Shown here: positions 35,285 through 48,727 of the stretch, piece by piece
How the letters are laid out: each line of letters starts with the position of its first letter
Numbering within the stretch: position 1 is the first letter of the stretch
DNA from: Lentzea sp. NEAU-D7
GTDB lineage: Bacteria > Actinomycetota > Actinomycetes > Mycobacteriales > Pseudonocardiaceae
Reading direction: 5' to 3'
DNA: 64,000 nt
Assembly (NCBI RefSeq): GCF_026242055.1
Contig: NZ_JAPJDL010000003.1
Coordinates: forward strand, 444,796 to 508,795
Translations under genes and position numbers: made by a program
The notes under the pieces: generated by a model
The model's input: only the letters and a program-made list of their open reading frames with translations
Database searches by the model: none
What the model was told of the DNA's origin: nothing

Positions 35285-36199
35285 GTGCAGCTCGGACTCG
35301 TCGGCCTCGGCAAGATGGGTTTCAACATGCGCGAGCGGGTGCGCCGGGCCGGTCACGAGGTGATCGGCTACGACCGCAACCCCGAGGTCAGCGACTCGGA
35401 GTCGTTGGCGGACATGGTCTCGAAGCTCGAAGCGCCGCGCGTGGTGTGGGTGATGGTGCCCGCCGGTGACATCACCCGGAACACCGTGAAGGAGCTGTCC
35501 GAGCTCCTGTCGCCGGGCGACCTCGTCGTCGACGGCGGCAACTCCAAGTTCACCGACGACCGGCTCCACGCGGACCTGTTGGCGGAGAAGGAGATCGGCT
35601 ACCTCGACTGCGGTGTGTCCGGCGGTGTGTGGGGCCTCGAGAACGGCTACGCGCTGATGGTCGGCGGCGACGCCGCGCACGTCGAGCAGGCGATGCCGAT
35701 CTTCGACGCGCTGCGCCCGGAGGGTCCTCGCGAGGAGGGCTTCGCGCACGCGGGCAAGGTCGGCGCCGGCCACTACTCGAAGATGGTCCACAACGGCATC
35801 GAGTACGGCCTGATGCAGGCGTACGCCGAGGGCTTCGAGCTGCTCGACAAGACCGACGTCGTGGACAACGTGCCCGCGGTGATCTCGGCCTGGCAGCGCG
35901 GAACCGTCGTGCGGTCGTGGCTGCTCGACCTGCTGGTGCGCGCACTGCAGTCCGACCCGGAGCTCGACGACCTGCGCGGGTACGTCGAGGACTCGGGCGA
36001 GGGCCGGTGGACCGTCGAGGAGGGCATCAACAACGCGGTGCCGCTCCCGGTGATCTCCGCCGCGCTCTTCGCGCGGTTCCAGTCGCGGCAGGAGGACTCG
36101 CCCGCGATGCGCGCGGTCGCCGCGCTGCGCAACCAGTTCGGTGGCCACTCCGTGCACCTCGCCGGACCGTCGTCCGGCGGCGGCAGCACCCAGGGCTAG
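35285..36199 (+). CDS. gnd: 6-phosphogluconate dehydrogenase, decarboxylating (short GndA type)
   Basis: 304 residues from GTG 35285. The N-terminal Rossmann motif is [20 protein letters not shown] (about 3-22). Substrate-binding motifs are [10 protein letters not shown] (about 83-92), [19 protein letters not shown] (about 111-129) and [20 protein letters not shown] (about 165-184). About 300 residues is the length of the Gram-positive short form, which often prefers NAD. It is an oxidative pentose-phosphate enzyme; a location between dnaN and recF is common in actinobacteria. Confidence 0.93.
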   Translation: MQLGLVGLGKMGFNMRERVRRAGHEVIGYDRNPEVSDSESLADMVSKLEAPRVVWVMVPAGDITRNTVKELSELLSPGDLVVDGGNSKFTDDRLHADLLAEKEIGYLDCGVSGGVWGLENGYALMVGGDAAHVEQAMPIFDALRPEGPREEGFAHAGKVGAGHYSKMVHNGIEYGLMQAYAEGFELLDKTDVVDNVPAVISAWQRGTVVRSWLLDLLVRALQSDPELDDLRGYVEDSGEGRWTVEEGINNAVPLPVISAALFARFQSRQEDSPAMRAVAALRNQFGGHSVHLAGPSSGGGSTQG

Positions 36200-36204
36200 C
36201 GAGA

Positions 36205-37311
36205 GTGCACGTCAGACATCTCCAGGTCAGCGACTTCCGGTCGTGGAAGCTCGCCGACCTGGAGCTCGAGCCCGGCGCGTCGGTGCTCGTCGGGCGCAAC
36301 GGCCAGGGCAAGACGAACCTGGTCGAGGCGATCGGGTACGTGGCGACGCTGGGTTCGCACCGCGTCTCCAGCGACGCACCGCTGATCCGGCACGGCGCCC
36401 AGCGCGCCGTCGTGCGGGCGGCCGTGGTCAACGACGACCGCGAGCTGCTCGTGGAACTGGAGATCACGGCCGGCAAGTCGAACCGGGCGCGGATCAACCG
36501 GGGTCCGGTGCCGCGTCCGCGTGACGTGCTCGGGATCCTGCGCACGGTGTTGTTCGCACCGGAGGACCTCTCCCTGGTGCGGGGCGATCCGAGCGACCGG
36601 CGGCGGTTCCTCGACGAGATGCTCGTGCTGCGCGCACCGCGCTATGCCGGTGTTCGCAGCGACTACGACCGCGTCCTGAAGCAGCGCAGCGCGTTGTTGA
36701 AGACGGTGAAGCACTCCCGGTCGGCGGACCTCTCGACACTCGACGTCTGGGACGGGCACCTCGCCAAGCACGGCGCGGAGCTGCTGGCCGCGCGGTTGAA
36801 GCTGGTCCGCGACATGGCGGACCACGTGACCTCGGCGTACGCGGAGGTCGCTCCGGAGTCGCGTCCGGCGCTGATCTCGTACAGGTCGAGCGTCGGCGAC
36901 CTGCCGGAGGACAGGGAGAGCATCGAGGACCTGCTGCTGGCCGAGCTCGACCGGGTACGGCGGCAGGAGATCGAACGGGGCGTGTGCCTCGTCGGTCCCC
37001 ACCGGGACGACCTGGACCTGACGCTCGGCGAACTGCCGGCGAAGGGCTACGCCAGTCACGGAGAGTCATGGTCCTTCGCGCTCGCCCTGCGGCTCGGCGG
37101 GTACGAGCTGATGCGTGTCGACGGCATCGAACCGGTGCTCGTGCTGGACGATGTGTTCGCGGAGCTCGACCGCGGCCGGCGCAGGCAGCTGGCCAAGGTG
37201 GCGGCCGCCGCCGAGCAGGTGCTGATCACCGCGGCAGTGGCCGAGGACGTTCCGGACGAGCTGGTCGGTGCCCGGTTCGAGGTACAGGGCGGGGAGGTAC
37301 GGCGTGTCTGA
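36205..37311 (+). CDS. recF: DNA replication and repair protein RecF
   Basis: 368 residues from GTG 36205, five bases after gnd. It is an SMC-like ATPase: Walker [16 protein letters not shown] (about 30-44), signature-region [15 protein letters not shown] (about 285-299) and Walker [17 protein letters not shown] (about 311-326). It loads RecA at gaps. It overlaps the DUF721 gene by eight bases. Confidence 0.95.
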   Translation: MHVRHLQVSDFRSWKLADLELEPGASVLVGRNGQGKTNLVEAIGYVATLGSHRVSSDAPLIRHGAQRAVVRAAVVNDDRELLVELEITAGKSNRARINRGPVPRPRDVLGILRTVLFAPEDLSLVRGDPSDRRRFLDEMLVLRAPRYAGVRSDYDRVLKQRSALLKTVKHSRSADLSTLDVWDGHLAKHGAELLAARLKLVRDMADHVTSAYAEVAPESRPALISYRSSVGDLPEDRESIEDLLLAELDRVRRQEIERGVCLVGPHRDDLDLTLGELPAKGYASHGESWSFALALRLGGYELMRVDGIEPVLVLDDVFAELDRGRRRQLAKVAAAAEQVLITAAVAEDVPDELVGARFEVQGGEVRRV

Positions 37312-37963
37312 CTCGGAGGCTGACTCTCGGGGTTCGAAGCCCCCACATGTAGCTCGATCGGGTGTGTCCGCCCACACATCTGGGGACAAGTCTGTGGATG
37401 GTGTGGATAACTCCGTCACAAATCCAGACTTGTCCACAGGTTCATTCACACCTGAGGGTGAGCAGCTGAAGGGGTCGGACCTCGCCAGGGCAGCTCTCGA
37501 GGCGGCGAAAGCGGCCGCGAAGGCGCGCGGACGGGTGCCGGGGAGCAAGTCGACGGGCCGTCCGGTCAACCGCAGGCGGCGGCGCTGGTCGGGTCCGGGC
37601 CCGGACGACCGCGACCCCCAGCCGCTCGGGCGGATCGCGTCCAGGATCGCGGCGGACCGCGGCTGGGTCGAGCAGCTGCAGGGTGGCCAGGTCTTCGGCC
37701 GCTGGGCAAAATTGGTGGGTGAGGACGTCGCCGAGCACGCGGTGCCGATCGCTCTCAGTGACGGGGAACTGACGGTCCAGGCGTCGTCGACGGCGTGGGC
37801 CACCCAGCTGCGCCTCCTGCAGCGCGAGCTGATCAAACGGATCGCCGCGGGCGTGGGCAACGGCGTCGTCAAAAGGCTCAAGATCAAGGGACCGGACGCT
37901 CCCAGCTGGCGACACGGCCCCAGGCACGCGCCTGGGCGCGGTCCGCGTGACACCTACGGGTGA
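37304..37963 (+). CDS. DUF721 (DciA-like) protein
   Basis: 219 residues from GTG 37304. A low-complexity N-terminus (about 1-110) precedes the DUF721 domain ([20 protein letters not shown] at about 123-142, then [20 protein letters not shown] at about 162-181). DUF721 includes DciA, the helicase loader or operator of most bacteria without DnaC. Position equals Rv0004, so a role in replication initiation is probable. Its 5' part contains a tight cluster of DnaA boxes. Confidence 0.88.
   Translation: MSDSEADSRGSKPPHVARSGVSAHTSGDKSVDGVDNSVTNPDLSTGSFTPEGEQLKGSDLARAALEAAKAAAKARGRVPGSKSTGRPVNRRRRRWSGPGPDDRDPQPLGRIASRIAADRGWVEQLQGGQVFGRWAKLVGEDVAEHAVPIALSDGELTVQASSTAWATQLRLLQRELIKRIAAGVGNGVVKRLKIKGPDAPSWRHGPRHAPGRGPRDTYG
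37381..37438. promoter_or_regulatory. DnaA-box cluster inside DUF721 gene
   Basis: Within 58 bp lie TGGGGACAA (37381), TGTGGATGG (37393), TGTGGATAA (37402, complement of TTATCCACA) and TTGTCCACA (37430). Two of them are perfect consensus boxes. Confidence 0.7.
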
Positions 37964-38122
37964 GGTCCTGTCAAGGGCTCAGCGGCGATTCTGTGGCTCA
38001 ATGAGTGTTCACCAGCGGATTTGAACCCCCTTTTCAGCCGTCCTGACCCGTCTTGCGCCGCTTGAGGCGCTCTGTGACCGATTCAAAGGTGTCCTTGACC
38101 CCGTTCTGTCGGGGTGCCCCGG

Positions 38123-38128
38123 TAGAAT
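38123..38128 (+). promoter_or_regulatory. -10 box TAGAAT upstream of gyrB
   Basis: TAGAAT lies 82 bases before the gyrB start in a 247-bp intergenic region. TTGACC at 38095 is 22 bases away, too far for a normal -35. The CCCCGTTCTGTCGGGG hairpin between them may be regulatory. Confidence 0.45.
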
Positions 38129-38138
38129 CACGGGGTAG

Positions 38139-40181
<2,043 letters not shown>

Positions 40182-40236
40182 GTCCGGTCTTGGTCCCTAG
40201 GCATCCTGGCGTTTCTGGCGAGAAGGAAAGAGAACA

Positions 40237-42780
<2,544 letters not shown>

Positions 42781-42814
42781 TCGGAATCGCTAGCGAGAGG
42801 TCAAGGACAAGCTC

Positions 42815-43783
42815 GTGACTCCACCCGAGAACCGCGAAGGTCGGGACGCGGACAAGACCGCGGTGATCACCAAACCGACTCCGCAGAACTCCGCGCAGAA
42901 GCCGGCGGAGAAGAAGGCGGATTCGGCTGCGGCCTCCGGTTCCTCGGGTGGAACCGCGCAGGACAAGACCAAGCCCGTGTCGGCGGAGAAGGCGGCCGAG
43001 GCCGCCGCACCCGCCGAGGAGAAGCCGGCCGCTCCCGCCGCGGGGGCGACCCCGGCTCCTGCTCCGGCTGCTCCGGCCGAGGAGAAGACCGTCTCGCTCG
43101 GCGGCGCCACTCCGGCACCCGCCGACGAACCGGCCGTCGTCTCGGCACCGCCGCCCTGGCAGCGGGTGACGAACGACACCGAGGCCGCGCATGGCGACGC
43201 GACGGAGACCTACACGGCTCCGGGCGCACCGCCCGTGCCGTCCGCCGCGGAACCGGCTCCGGCCTTCCCGCAGACCGACCCGGACACCGTCAAGGTGCAG
43301 AAGCCCGTGGTCACGGGCTCGGCCGTGCCGGTCGGCCTGGGCAGCAGCCGCACGTCGGTGAACATGGGCACCAGCGGGGCCCGCCCCGCCGCGTCCAGCC
43401 CGTCGGCCCGCCGCCCCGGTCGTGGCCCCCGCCGAGCCTCGCTCCAGGTGAAGCGCGTCGACCCGTGGTCGGTTCTCAAGCTCGCCCTGGTGCTGGGCGT
43501 CGCGCTGTTCTTCGTCTGGCTCGTGGCGGTCGGCGTGCTCTACGGCGTCCTGCACGGCATGGGCGTCTGGGACAAGATCAACAGCACCGCGAACGACCTG
43601 CTCCAAGCCAACGAGCCGGGCGAACCGTTGATCAGCGCCGGTCGCGTCTTCGGCGTCTCGGCGATCATCGGCGCGGTCAACATCGTGCTGTTCACGGCCC
43701 TCGCAACCGTTGGCGCGTTCGTCTACAACGTGTCCGCGGATCTGGCCGGTGGTTTGGAGTTGACGCTCTCCGAGCGTGAGTGA
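42815..43783 (+). CDS. DUF3566 membrane protein (Rv0007-like)
   Basis: 322 residues, GTG start. The first 200 residues are Pro/Ala/Lys-rich and probably disordered. A conserved C-terminal DUF3566 follows: [20 protein letters not shown], then two membrane helices (about 222-245 and 281-305), ending in [11 protein letters not shown]. It always accompanies gyrA in actinobacteria and may link envelope and replication machinery; the function is not established. Confidence 0.88.
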   Translation: MTPPENREGRDADKTAVITKPTPQNSAQKPAEKKADSAAASGSSGGTAQDKTKPVSAEKAAEAAAPAEEKPAAPAAGATPAPAPAAPAEEKTVSLGGATPAPADEPAVVSAPPPWQRVTNDTEAAHGDATETYTAPGAPPVPSAAEPAPAFPQTDPDTVKVQKPVVTGSAVPVGLGSSRTSVNMGTSGARPAASSPSARRPGRGPRRASLQVKRVDPWSVLKLALVLGVALFFVWLVAVGVLYGVLHGMGVWDKINSTANDLLQANEPGEPLISAGRVFGVSAIIGAVNIVLFTALATVGAFVYNVSADLAGGLELTLSERE

Positions 43784-43852
43784 CCCCCGATTTGGGAGCA
43801 ACGAGGACGATCCTGTAAGGTCTTCCTCGTTGCCCCAAGGGGTGATGATCGA

Positions 43853-43926
43853 GGGCCTATAGCTCAGGCGGTTAGAGCGCTTCACTGATAATGAAGAGGT
43901 CGGAGGTTCAAGTCCTCCTAGGCCCA
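43853..43926 (+). tRNA. ileT: tRNA-Ile (GAT)
   Basis: 74 nt. Acceptor arms GGGCCTA (43853-43859) and TAGGCCC, anticodon GAT at 43887-43889, T-loop GGTTCAAGTCC and discriminator A at 43926. CCA is not encoded. A candidate promoter is TTGGGA-N18-TAAGGT just upstream, where GCAACGAGGA (43798-43807) and TCCTCGTTGC (43824-43833) also form a hairpin. Confidence 0.97.
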
Positions 43927-43990
43927 CTCGATTCGGGGTTTACCGTGTCGGCAGAATGCGCCGACCGCTTTCCGAATCATCGTTCCTTAT

Positions 43991-44042
43991 CTGGGGGCCA
44001 AGCCCCCAGACCCCCGGCCGGGGGCAAGCCCCCGGAACCCCC
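43991..44042. repeat. GC-rich nested palindromes after tRNA-Ile
   Basis: CTGGGGGCCAAGCCCCCAG is a near-perfect palindrome (43991-44009). It is followed by ACCCCCGGCCGGGGGC and GGGGGCAAGCCCCC. These stacked GGGGG/CCCCC hairpins resemble the intergenic palindromes that are common in actinomycete genomes and may terminate tRNA transcription. Confidence 0.65.
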
Positions 44043-44125
44043 ATCATCGTTGATCACTCGGCATCTGCCGCCGTGCTGTAACGTGGTGGGGTCGTTGGGT
44101 TTACGGTCTTTGGGAGGGATTCGAA

Positions 44126-44248
44126 GTGGCTAAGAAGATCATCGCACTCGTCGTGGTCGCCGGTGCGGTTCTGTTCTTCGTCAAGCGCAGCCGTTCGGCC
44201 AAGGCCGACGCGGACCTGTGGCGCGAGGCCACCGCTCCCACCGACTGA
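44126..44248 (+). CDS. DLW-39 family small membrane protein
   Basis: 40 residues from GTG 44126 with GGGAGGG upstream. A KKIIALVVVAGAVLFFVKR helix is followed by the family tail ADADLWREAT, which gives the DLW name. It lies between tRNA-Ile and tRNA-Ala, its usual place in actinobacteria. The function is unknown. Confidence 0.85.
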   Translation: MAKKIIALVVVAGAVLFFVKRSRSAKADADLWREATAPTD

Positions 44249-44285
44249 TCTTTGCTCTGACGGGCGGTTCGCCGCCCCCAGGCTT

Positions 44286-44358
44286 GGGGACGTAGCTCAA
44301 TTGGCAGAGCACCGCCTTTGCAAGGCGGGGGTTAGGGGTTCGATTCCCCTCGTCTCCA
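44286..44358 (+). tRNA. alaT: tRNA-Ala (TGC)
   Basis: 73 nt. Acceptor arms GGGGACG and CGTCTCC, anticodon TGC at 44319-44321, T-arm GGGGTTCGATTCCCC and discriminator A at 44358. CCA is not encoded. Confidence 0.97.
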
Positions 44359-44424
44359 TCCGCTTTCACCGAAGCCCTGTTCGCGCCGTTGCGAACAGGG
44401 CTTCAGTGCATTCCGCACATCACG

Positions 44425-44817
44425 TCACGCCGAGGCGAGCGACTTCTTCGGCGCCTTGCGAAGGGCGTCGATGCTCCACGCGCCGGCACCCGTGAACGCC
44501 AGCAGCAGGAACGCCCACGAGTAGATCGCCGCGAGCTCGCCGCCGTTCTCGATCGGCAGAAGCGCCTTCGGCTGGTGCACCACGAAGTAGGCGTAGGCCA
44601 TGGCGCCGGAGCTGAGCAACGCGGCCCAGCGCGTCCACAGTCCGATGATGATGAGACCGCCACCGATCAACTCGATGAGGGCCATCGGGCCGGACGGCCA
44701 GGAGAGCAGATCGACTCCCTTGGACAGCTTCTGCACGCCGTGGAACACGAACAACAGACCGATGACGATGCGGAAGAGAGCCAGAGCGTGCTCTCGTCGT
44801 TGTTCCAGGAACTCCAT
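44425..44817 (-). CDS. DoxX family membrane protein
   Basis: 130 residues from ATG 44817, preceded by GGAGGA; the open frame extends 14 codons upstream without a better signal. Four helices are predicted: ALALFRIVIGLLFVFHGVQK (about 11-30, the conserved DoxX start), PMALIELIGGGLIIIGLWTR, AALLSSGAMAYAYFVVHQPK, and a last helix near 105-122. Some DoxX proteins take part in thiol or redox balance; substrate and partner are unknown here. Confidence 0.85.
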   Translation of the reverse strand: MEFLEQRREHALALFRIVIGLLFVFHGVQKLSKGVDLLSWPSGPMALIELIGGGLIIIGLWTRWAALLSSGAMAYAYFVVHQPKALLPIENGGELAAIYSWAFLLLAFTGAGAWSIDALRKAPKKSLASA

Positions 44818-44925
44818 GGTCGGGTCCTCCAGGGCGGGATACAGGGGGCCAGGGCACAAAAGGTATGGACCAATCTAGAGTGTCCCGCTAGAGGCGCTTT
44901 TGGTATCTGGTTGACTGTTGCCCCT

Positions 44926-45459
44926 ATGAAACGAGCACTGCTGCTGCCCCTGCTCGGCGTCCTCGCCGCATGCGGCACCCCCGTCGCCCAGGACGTGCCG
45001 GTTCCCACGACCCAGCCCCAGCAGGTCACGACCACTACCAGCGCGGCTCCGACAGTGCCGCCCGCGCCCCAGGCCGTGAACGACGGCCCGTGCCCGTACC
45101 TGGCGACCGGTTTCGTCGCGGAAGCCAACGGACAGCGCGTACCCAAAGTGAAACTGTCAACGGACGAGCCCCACCCGGCATGCTTCTTCTACGCGACCGC
45201 AACTGAGGTCCAGTTGACCGTGCGGGTCTACGTGGGGGATGAGGGCATTGCCAAGCGCATCGTGAACGAGGCGGCGCCGGACGGTTCACAGCCCGCGAAC
45301 TCGCCCACCGGCTGGACCGGAGGGTACGTCAGCAGCGAAAGCGGCGTCGTCTACGCCGTGGCGAAGAGCACCGCCGCGGTGGTCGTCACCAGCAACCAGA
45401 AGCAGTCGATCAAGGCCCGCCGCATCGCGGAAGAGGCGATCAAGGGCCTCAAGATCTAG
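44926..45459 (+). CDS. DUF2020-like lipoprotein
   Basis: 177 residues. The lipobox is LLGVLAACGT, with lipidation at Cys 16. A Thr/Pro/Gln-rich spacer (about 22-50) is followed by a globular domain beginning CPYLATGFVAEANGQRVPKV with a second Cys (HPACFFY, about 83-89), probably disulfide-bonded. It resembles the DUF2020 lipoproteins of corynebacteria and relatives. The function is unknown. Confidence 0.75.
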   Translation: MKRALLLPLLGVLAACGTPVAQDVPVPTTQPQQVTTTTSAAPTVPPAPQAVNDGPCPYLATGFVAEANGQRVPKVKLSTDEPHPACFFYATATEVQLTVRVYVGDEGIAKRIVNEAAPDGSQPANSPTGWTGGYVSSESGVVYAVAKSTAAVVVTSNQKQSIKARRIAEEAIKGLKI

Positions 45460-45485
45460 TGGGGCGACCCGGTAGGTGAGCACGA

Positions 45486-45519
45486 CACCGCCCCCGCACG
45501 AGTGTGCGCGGGGGCGGTG
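45486..45519. terminator. Hairpin between convergent lipoprotein and Lys-rich protein genes
   Basis: CACCGCCCCCGC (45486-45497) pairs perfectly with GCGGGGGCGGTG (45508-45519) around a 10-nt loop. It probably terminates transcription from both sides. Confidence 0.75.
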
Positions 45520-45554
45520 GAAGACACGGCGAACTTCAGCGGTCGCCGTACTTA

Positions 45555-46121
45555 CTACTTGATCGGCTCCTTCTGGGAGGGCACCTGCCCGTTGAGGACG
45601 GGCTCCGCGTGCGGAACCTGCTCCTCGTCCTGCAGGTGGACCTCCTGCGGCCGCCGCGTCATCGCGACGTAGCCGGCTGCCGCGGCCGCGACCAGGAGAC
45701 CGAGCACCCACGGCCAGCGGCGGCGCTTCGGTGCGTCGGCACCGAGCTGAGCCGCGGCCTTGCGGATCTCCTTGGCGCGCACCTTCGCGTCCTTGCGCGC
45801 GCTCTTCGCAGCCTTCTTCACTTCCTTGCGCACGACCTCGGCCTTGCCCATGAGGTCGGCGCGAGTCTTCGCGCTCTTCTTGGCGAGGCGCTTGCGAGAG
45901 CGACGAGTCTGCTTCTCCCAGTCCTCGGCCTTGCCCATGAGCGTGTCAGCCCGCTCGACGAGTGCGCCGCGAACCTGATCCGCCGTGATGCCACGCTCGG
46001 CGAGCTTGACCTCAGCGGCGTGACCAGCGCGAACGACACCCTGACGCGCGGCCTTCAGACCGGTGCCGACAGCCTTGCCAACGTTCTCGCCGGCTCGGGT
46101 CATGACGTCCACCTCGTCCAT
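45555..46121 (-). CDS. Lys/Ala-rich single-helix membrane protein, unknown
   Basis: 188 residues; a start at ATG 46103 (MTRAGENV) is also possible. The long charged helical part (about 60-130) is rich in Lys, Arg and Ala and may form a coiled coil (RKEVKKAAKSARKDAKVRAK). One membrane helix follows (PWVLGLLVAAAAAGYVAMTR, about 137-157) and then an acidic tail. I recognise no domain. The basic cytoplasmic part could bind nucleic acid or lipid head groups. Confidence 0.65.
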   Translation of the reverse strand: MDEVDVMTRAGENVGKAVGTGLKAARQGVVRAGHAAEVKLAERGITADQVRGALVERADTLMGKAEDWEKQTRRSRKRLAKKSAKTRADLMGKAEVVRKEVKKAAKSARKDAKVRAKEIRKAAAQLGADAPKRRRWPWVLGLLVAAAAAGYVAMTRRPQEVHLQDEEQVPHAEPVLNGQVPSQKEPIK

Positions 46122-46211
46122 CTCTGCTCCACACGTTGTCGTCCGGTGATGTCATAGAGGTACCCATCGTGCCCCTTTCTGAACATCGCCGCCCGTGGAT
46201 GGCACGATGGG

Positions 46212-46763
46212 GTGGTGGCTGACAGCAACGAATCCTTCGTCGGGACCAAGGTGACGGCGACCCTGCACACCACGCAGGGCGACATCCGCATCAACCTGTT
46301 CCCCGACCACGCCCCCAAGACGGTGGCGAACTTCGTCGGGCTCGCCGAGGGCACGAAGACCTACACCGAAGCGAACGCGAGTGGCACGAAGACGGGTCCG
46401 TTCTACGACGGCACCCTGTTCCACCGCGTGATCGCCGGCTTCATGCTCCAGACCGGTGACCCGACCGGCACCGGTCGCGGTGGCCCCGGCTACCGCTTCG
46501 CGGACGAGTTCCACTCCGAACTGCAGTTCAACAAGCCCTACCTGCTCGCGATGGCGAACGCGGGGCCCAACACCAACGGCTCCCAGTTCTTCATCACCGT
46601 GGCGCCGACGACGTGGCTGAACTTCAAGCACACGATCTTCGGTGAGGTCGCCGACCAGGACTCGCGCAACGTCGTGGACGCGATCGGTGGCACCACGACC
46701 GGTGCGGCCGACCGTCCGGTCAACGACATCAAGATCGAGCGGATCACGATCGAACGCGCGTGA
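46212..46763 (+). CDS. ppiA: Peptidyl-prolyl cis-trans isomerase, cyclophilin type
   Basis: 183 residues; GTG at 46212 or 46215. Cyclophilin core: FYDGTLFHRVIAGFMLQTGD (catalytic Arg in FHRV, about 72-75), NTNGSQFFITVAPT (about 118-131) and LNFKHTIFGEV. No signal peptide, so it is cytoplasmic, as PpiA (Rv0009) in M. tuberculosis. It overlaps the rhomboid gene by four bases. Confidence 0.95.
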   Translation: MVADSNESFVGTKVTATLHTTQGDIRINLFPDHAPKTVANFVGLAEGTKTYTEANASGTKTGPFYDGTLFHRVIAGFMLQTGDPTGTGRGGPGYRFADEFHSELQFNKPYLLAMANAGPNTNGSQFFITVAPTTWLNFKHTIFGEVADQDSRNVVDAIGGTTTGAADRPVNDIKIERITIERA

Positions 46764-47677
46764 GCAACGCCCCCGTGCCACCGGACGGGCCGATCGGAGC
46801 GCAGCCGGACATCCCGGTCTGCGCACGTCATTCCGATCGGCCTACCCGGCTGCGCTGCAGCAGGTGCGACCGTCCGGCGTGCCCGGACTGTCTGCGCGAC
46901 GCGTCGGTCGGCATGCAGTGCGTCGACTGCGTGAACGAGGGCGCCCGCACGGTTCGCCAAGCCCGCACGTCCGCGGGCGCGGTGGTCTCGAACGGCCGCC
47001 CGGTCATCACGCAGGTGATGATCGCGCTCAACGTGCTCGCGTACGTGGTCACGGTCGTCCAGTCCGGCAGCCCGATGAACAACTCGCGGGCCGGCCTGTT
47101 CACCGCGACGTCGATGATCCCGGAGCTCACCGCCAACGGTGAGTGGTGGCGGATCCTCACGTCCGGGTTCATGCACTTCGGCCTGCTCCACCTCGCGCTC
47201 AACATGGCCGCGCTCTTCGTGGTGGGCCCCGTGGTCGAGCAGGAACTGGGCAAGCTGCGGTACAGCGCCGTCTACTTCCTGTCGCTGCTCGGCGGCAGTG
47301 CGGCGGCGTTCTACTTCGGCACCGTCTGCCAGCAGCTCGCCGGCGCGTCCGGCGCGGTGTTCGGCCTGATGGGCGCGCTGCTGATCGTGTTCAAGCGGCA
47401 GAAGCGGGACATCTCCACGATCGTCGTGGTCGTCGGCATCAACCTGGTGTCGAACCTCTTCACCAACGCCTCGCTGCTCGGGCACCTCGGCGGGTTCGTG
47501 ATCGGCGGCCTGCTGACGCTCGCCTTCGTCAAGGCGCCCGCGAAGAACCGCAACGCCTACCAGATCGGCGCTGTGGCGGCGGCCGCGTTGTTGCTCGGAG
47601 TCATGTTCGTGTTGCGTGCCTCCGAACTCGACACGGCGGCCGAAGTGATCCTCGAGTACGCCAGGACTTGCCGCTAG
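46760..47677 (+). CDS. Rhomboid family intramembrane serine protease
   Basis: 305 residues. An N-terminal zinc-ribbon or B-box-like part has paired cysteines (RCSRCDRPACPDCLRD, about 32-47; MQCVDCVNEG). Rhomboid helices follow: WWRILTSGFMHFGLLHLALN (about 130-149), catalytic Ser in GASGAVFGLMGA (about 200-211) and catalytic His in LLGHLGGFVIGG (about 240-251). It cleaves membrane proteins within the bilayer; the substrate is unknown. GTGA overlap with ppiA suggests coupling (compare Rv0110-type rhomboids). Confidence 0.93.
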   Translation: MSNAPVPPDGPIGAQPDIPVCARHSDRPTRLRCSRCDRPACPDCLRDASVGMQCVDCVNEGARTVRQARTSAGAVVSNGRPVITQVMIALNVLAYVVTVVQSGSPMNNSRAGLFTATSMIPELTANGEWWRILTSGFMHFGLLHLALNMAALFVVGPVVEQELGKLRYSAVYFLSLLGGSAAAFYFGTVCQQLAGASGAVFGLMGALLIVFKRQKRDISTIVVVVGINLVSNLFTNASLLGHLGGFVIGGLLTLAFVKAPAKNRNAYQIGAVAAAALLLGVMFVLRASELDTAAEVILEYARTCR

Positions 47678-47684
47678 AACTGAT

Positions 47685-48080
47685 TCACGGCCGCAGTGCG
47701 TGCAGCACTCCGGCGACTTCTTCGGGATCGGCGCCGAGGTCCAGCCTCGTGAGCACCACGAGACGGTCGTCGGCGTCGAGTTCCAAAGTCTGCTGTTCCC
47801 TGCCGAGCCGGCGGGTGGTCTGCAGCTTGACCTTCACCTCGTGCCACGGCAGCAGCGTCGTGCCCGTGAACCCGCGCACGGCCAGGCCGTCGGCGTCCGC
47901 GGTGAGCCTCGGGCGTGCGATCGACGCGAACGCCGCCAAGCCGGTGACCAGCAGCGTTGCCAGTCCGATGAGGAGACGGCCCGCGTTGTCGTCGGCGAGG
48001 AACGTCGCGAGGGCGAGTGCGAGAGCGGCCACCCACGCCATGGCGACCAGCGGGACGGGCGTCGACCAGGTTCGAGTCAC
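47685..48080 (-). CDS. PH-domain membrane protein (Rv0010c-like)
   Basis: 131 residues from GTG 48080. Two N-terminal membrane helices (about 8-25 and 33-52) are followed by a bacterial PH-like beta domain (RLTADADGLAVRGFTGTTLL then PWHEVKVKLQTT, about 58-90). The place next to crgA matches Rv0010c. The function is unknown. The frame extends 24 codons upstream into the DnaA-box cluster, which I take as non-coding. Confidence 0.8.
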   Translation of the reverse strand: MTRTWSTPVPLVAMAWVAALALALATFLADDNAGRLLIGLATLLVTGLAAFASIARPRLTADADGLAVRGFTGTTLLPWHEVKVKLQTTRRLGREQQTLELDADDRLVVLTRLDLGADPEEVAGVLHALRP

Positions 48081-48103
48081 ACTGTCGAGTGTCCCGCATG
48101 AAA

Positions 48104-48186
48104 TGTGGACAACTGAACGGGTCCGCATGAGGGAAAACCGTCGCTTGTGCATTTTGGTGCAAAGTTGTCCACAGGACTTGTCCCCA
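48104..48186. promoter_or_regulatory. DnaA-box cluster upstream of PH-domain gene
   Basis: TGTGGACAA (48104-48112, complement of TTGTCCACA), TTGTCCACA (48165-48173) and TTGTCCCCA (48178-48186). Two are perfect actinobacterial boxes. They lie in the non-coding gap between the PH-domain gene and crgA, 14 kb from oriC. Confidence 0.65.
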
Positions 48187-48254
48187 ATGGGGATGACTTA
48201 CAGCCGTGTGCTTCGGTGACGCTCGGATGAACCAGGTGAACCTGGGGCGAACAA

Positions 48255-48289
48255 AGGTCGGCCCGGACGTGTGACGTCCGGGCCGACCT
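48255..48289 (-). terminator. Terminator of crgA
   Basis: A perfect 16-bp stem (48255-48270 with 48274-48289; arm AGGTCGGCCCGGACGT) around a GTG loop, 25 bases downstream of the crgA stop. Confidence 0.8.
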
Positions 48290-48314
48290 GTACGAACGGT
48301 GACTTGCCGAGTGC

Positions 48315-48581
48315 CTAGCGCCAGCGCATCGTCATCAGCAGGCCGATGATCATCAGCGCGAAGCCGATGGCGAAGTTCCACGCGCCCAGCTCGAGCATGA
48401 ACGGGATCTTCTCGGCCGCGATGTAGTTGACGACCAGCCACGCGAGGCCCAGCAGCATGAAGCCGAGCATGACAACGACGTAGACCGGGTGAGACGGCCC
48501 CGCTGCCTTGACCTTGACCGGCGTGCGGCGGTCAGTGGGTGCGGTGTAGACCGCCTTCTTCCGGACCTTCGACTTGGGCAT
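48315..48581 (-). CDS. crgA: Cell division protein CrgA
   Basis: 88 residues from ATG 48581 ([20 protein letters not shown]). Two membrane helices ([20 protein letters not shown] and [18 protein letters not shown]) and the C-terminal RWR are typical. It is an actinobacterial septation regulator that interacts with FtsZ, FtsI and PBPs in mycobacteria and inhibits septation in Streptomyces. Confidence 0.95.
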   Translation of the reverse strand: MPKSKVRKKAVYTAPTDRRTPVKVKAAGPSHPVYVVVMLGFMLLGLAWLVVNYIAAEKIPFMLELGAWNFAIGFALMIIGLLMTMRWR

Positions 48582-48727
48582 GCTGTCCTCGCCTGACGTG
48601 GATATCCGTGAGTGACGCGAGTTTACGTGCACTACTCAGTAGACACGTTAACGTAGCGGCGGTGGTCAGCGAACCATCCTTGTAGACGCAGTTGTTTTCA
48701 GTTCACAGTCCGCGCGGAGGTTCTCAG

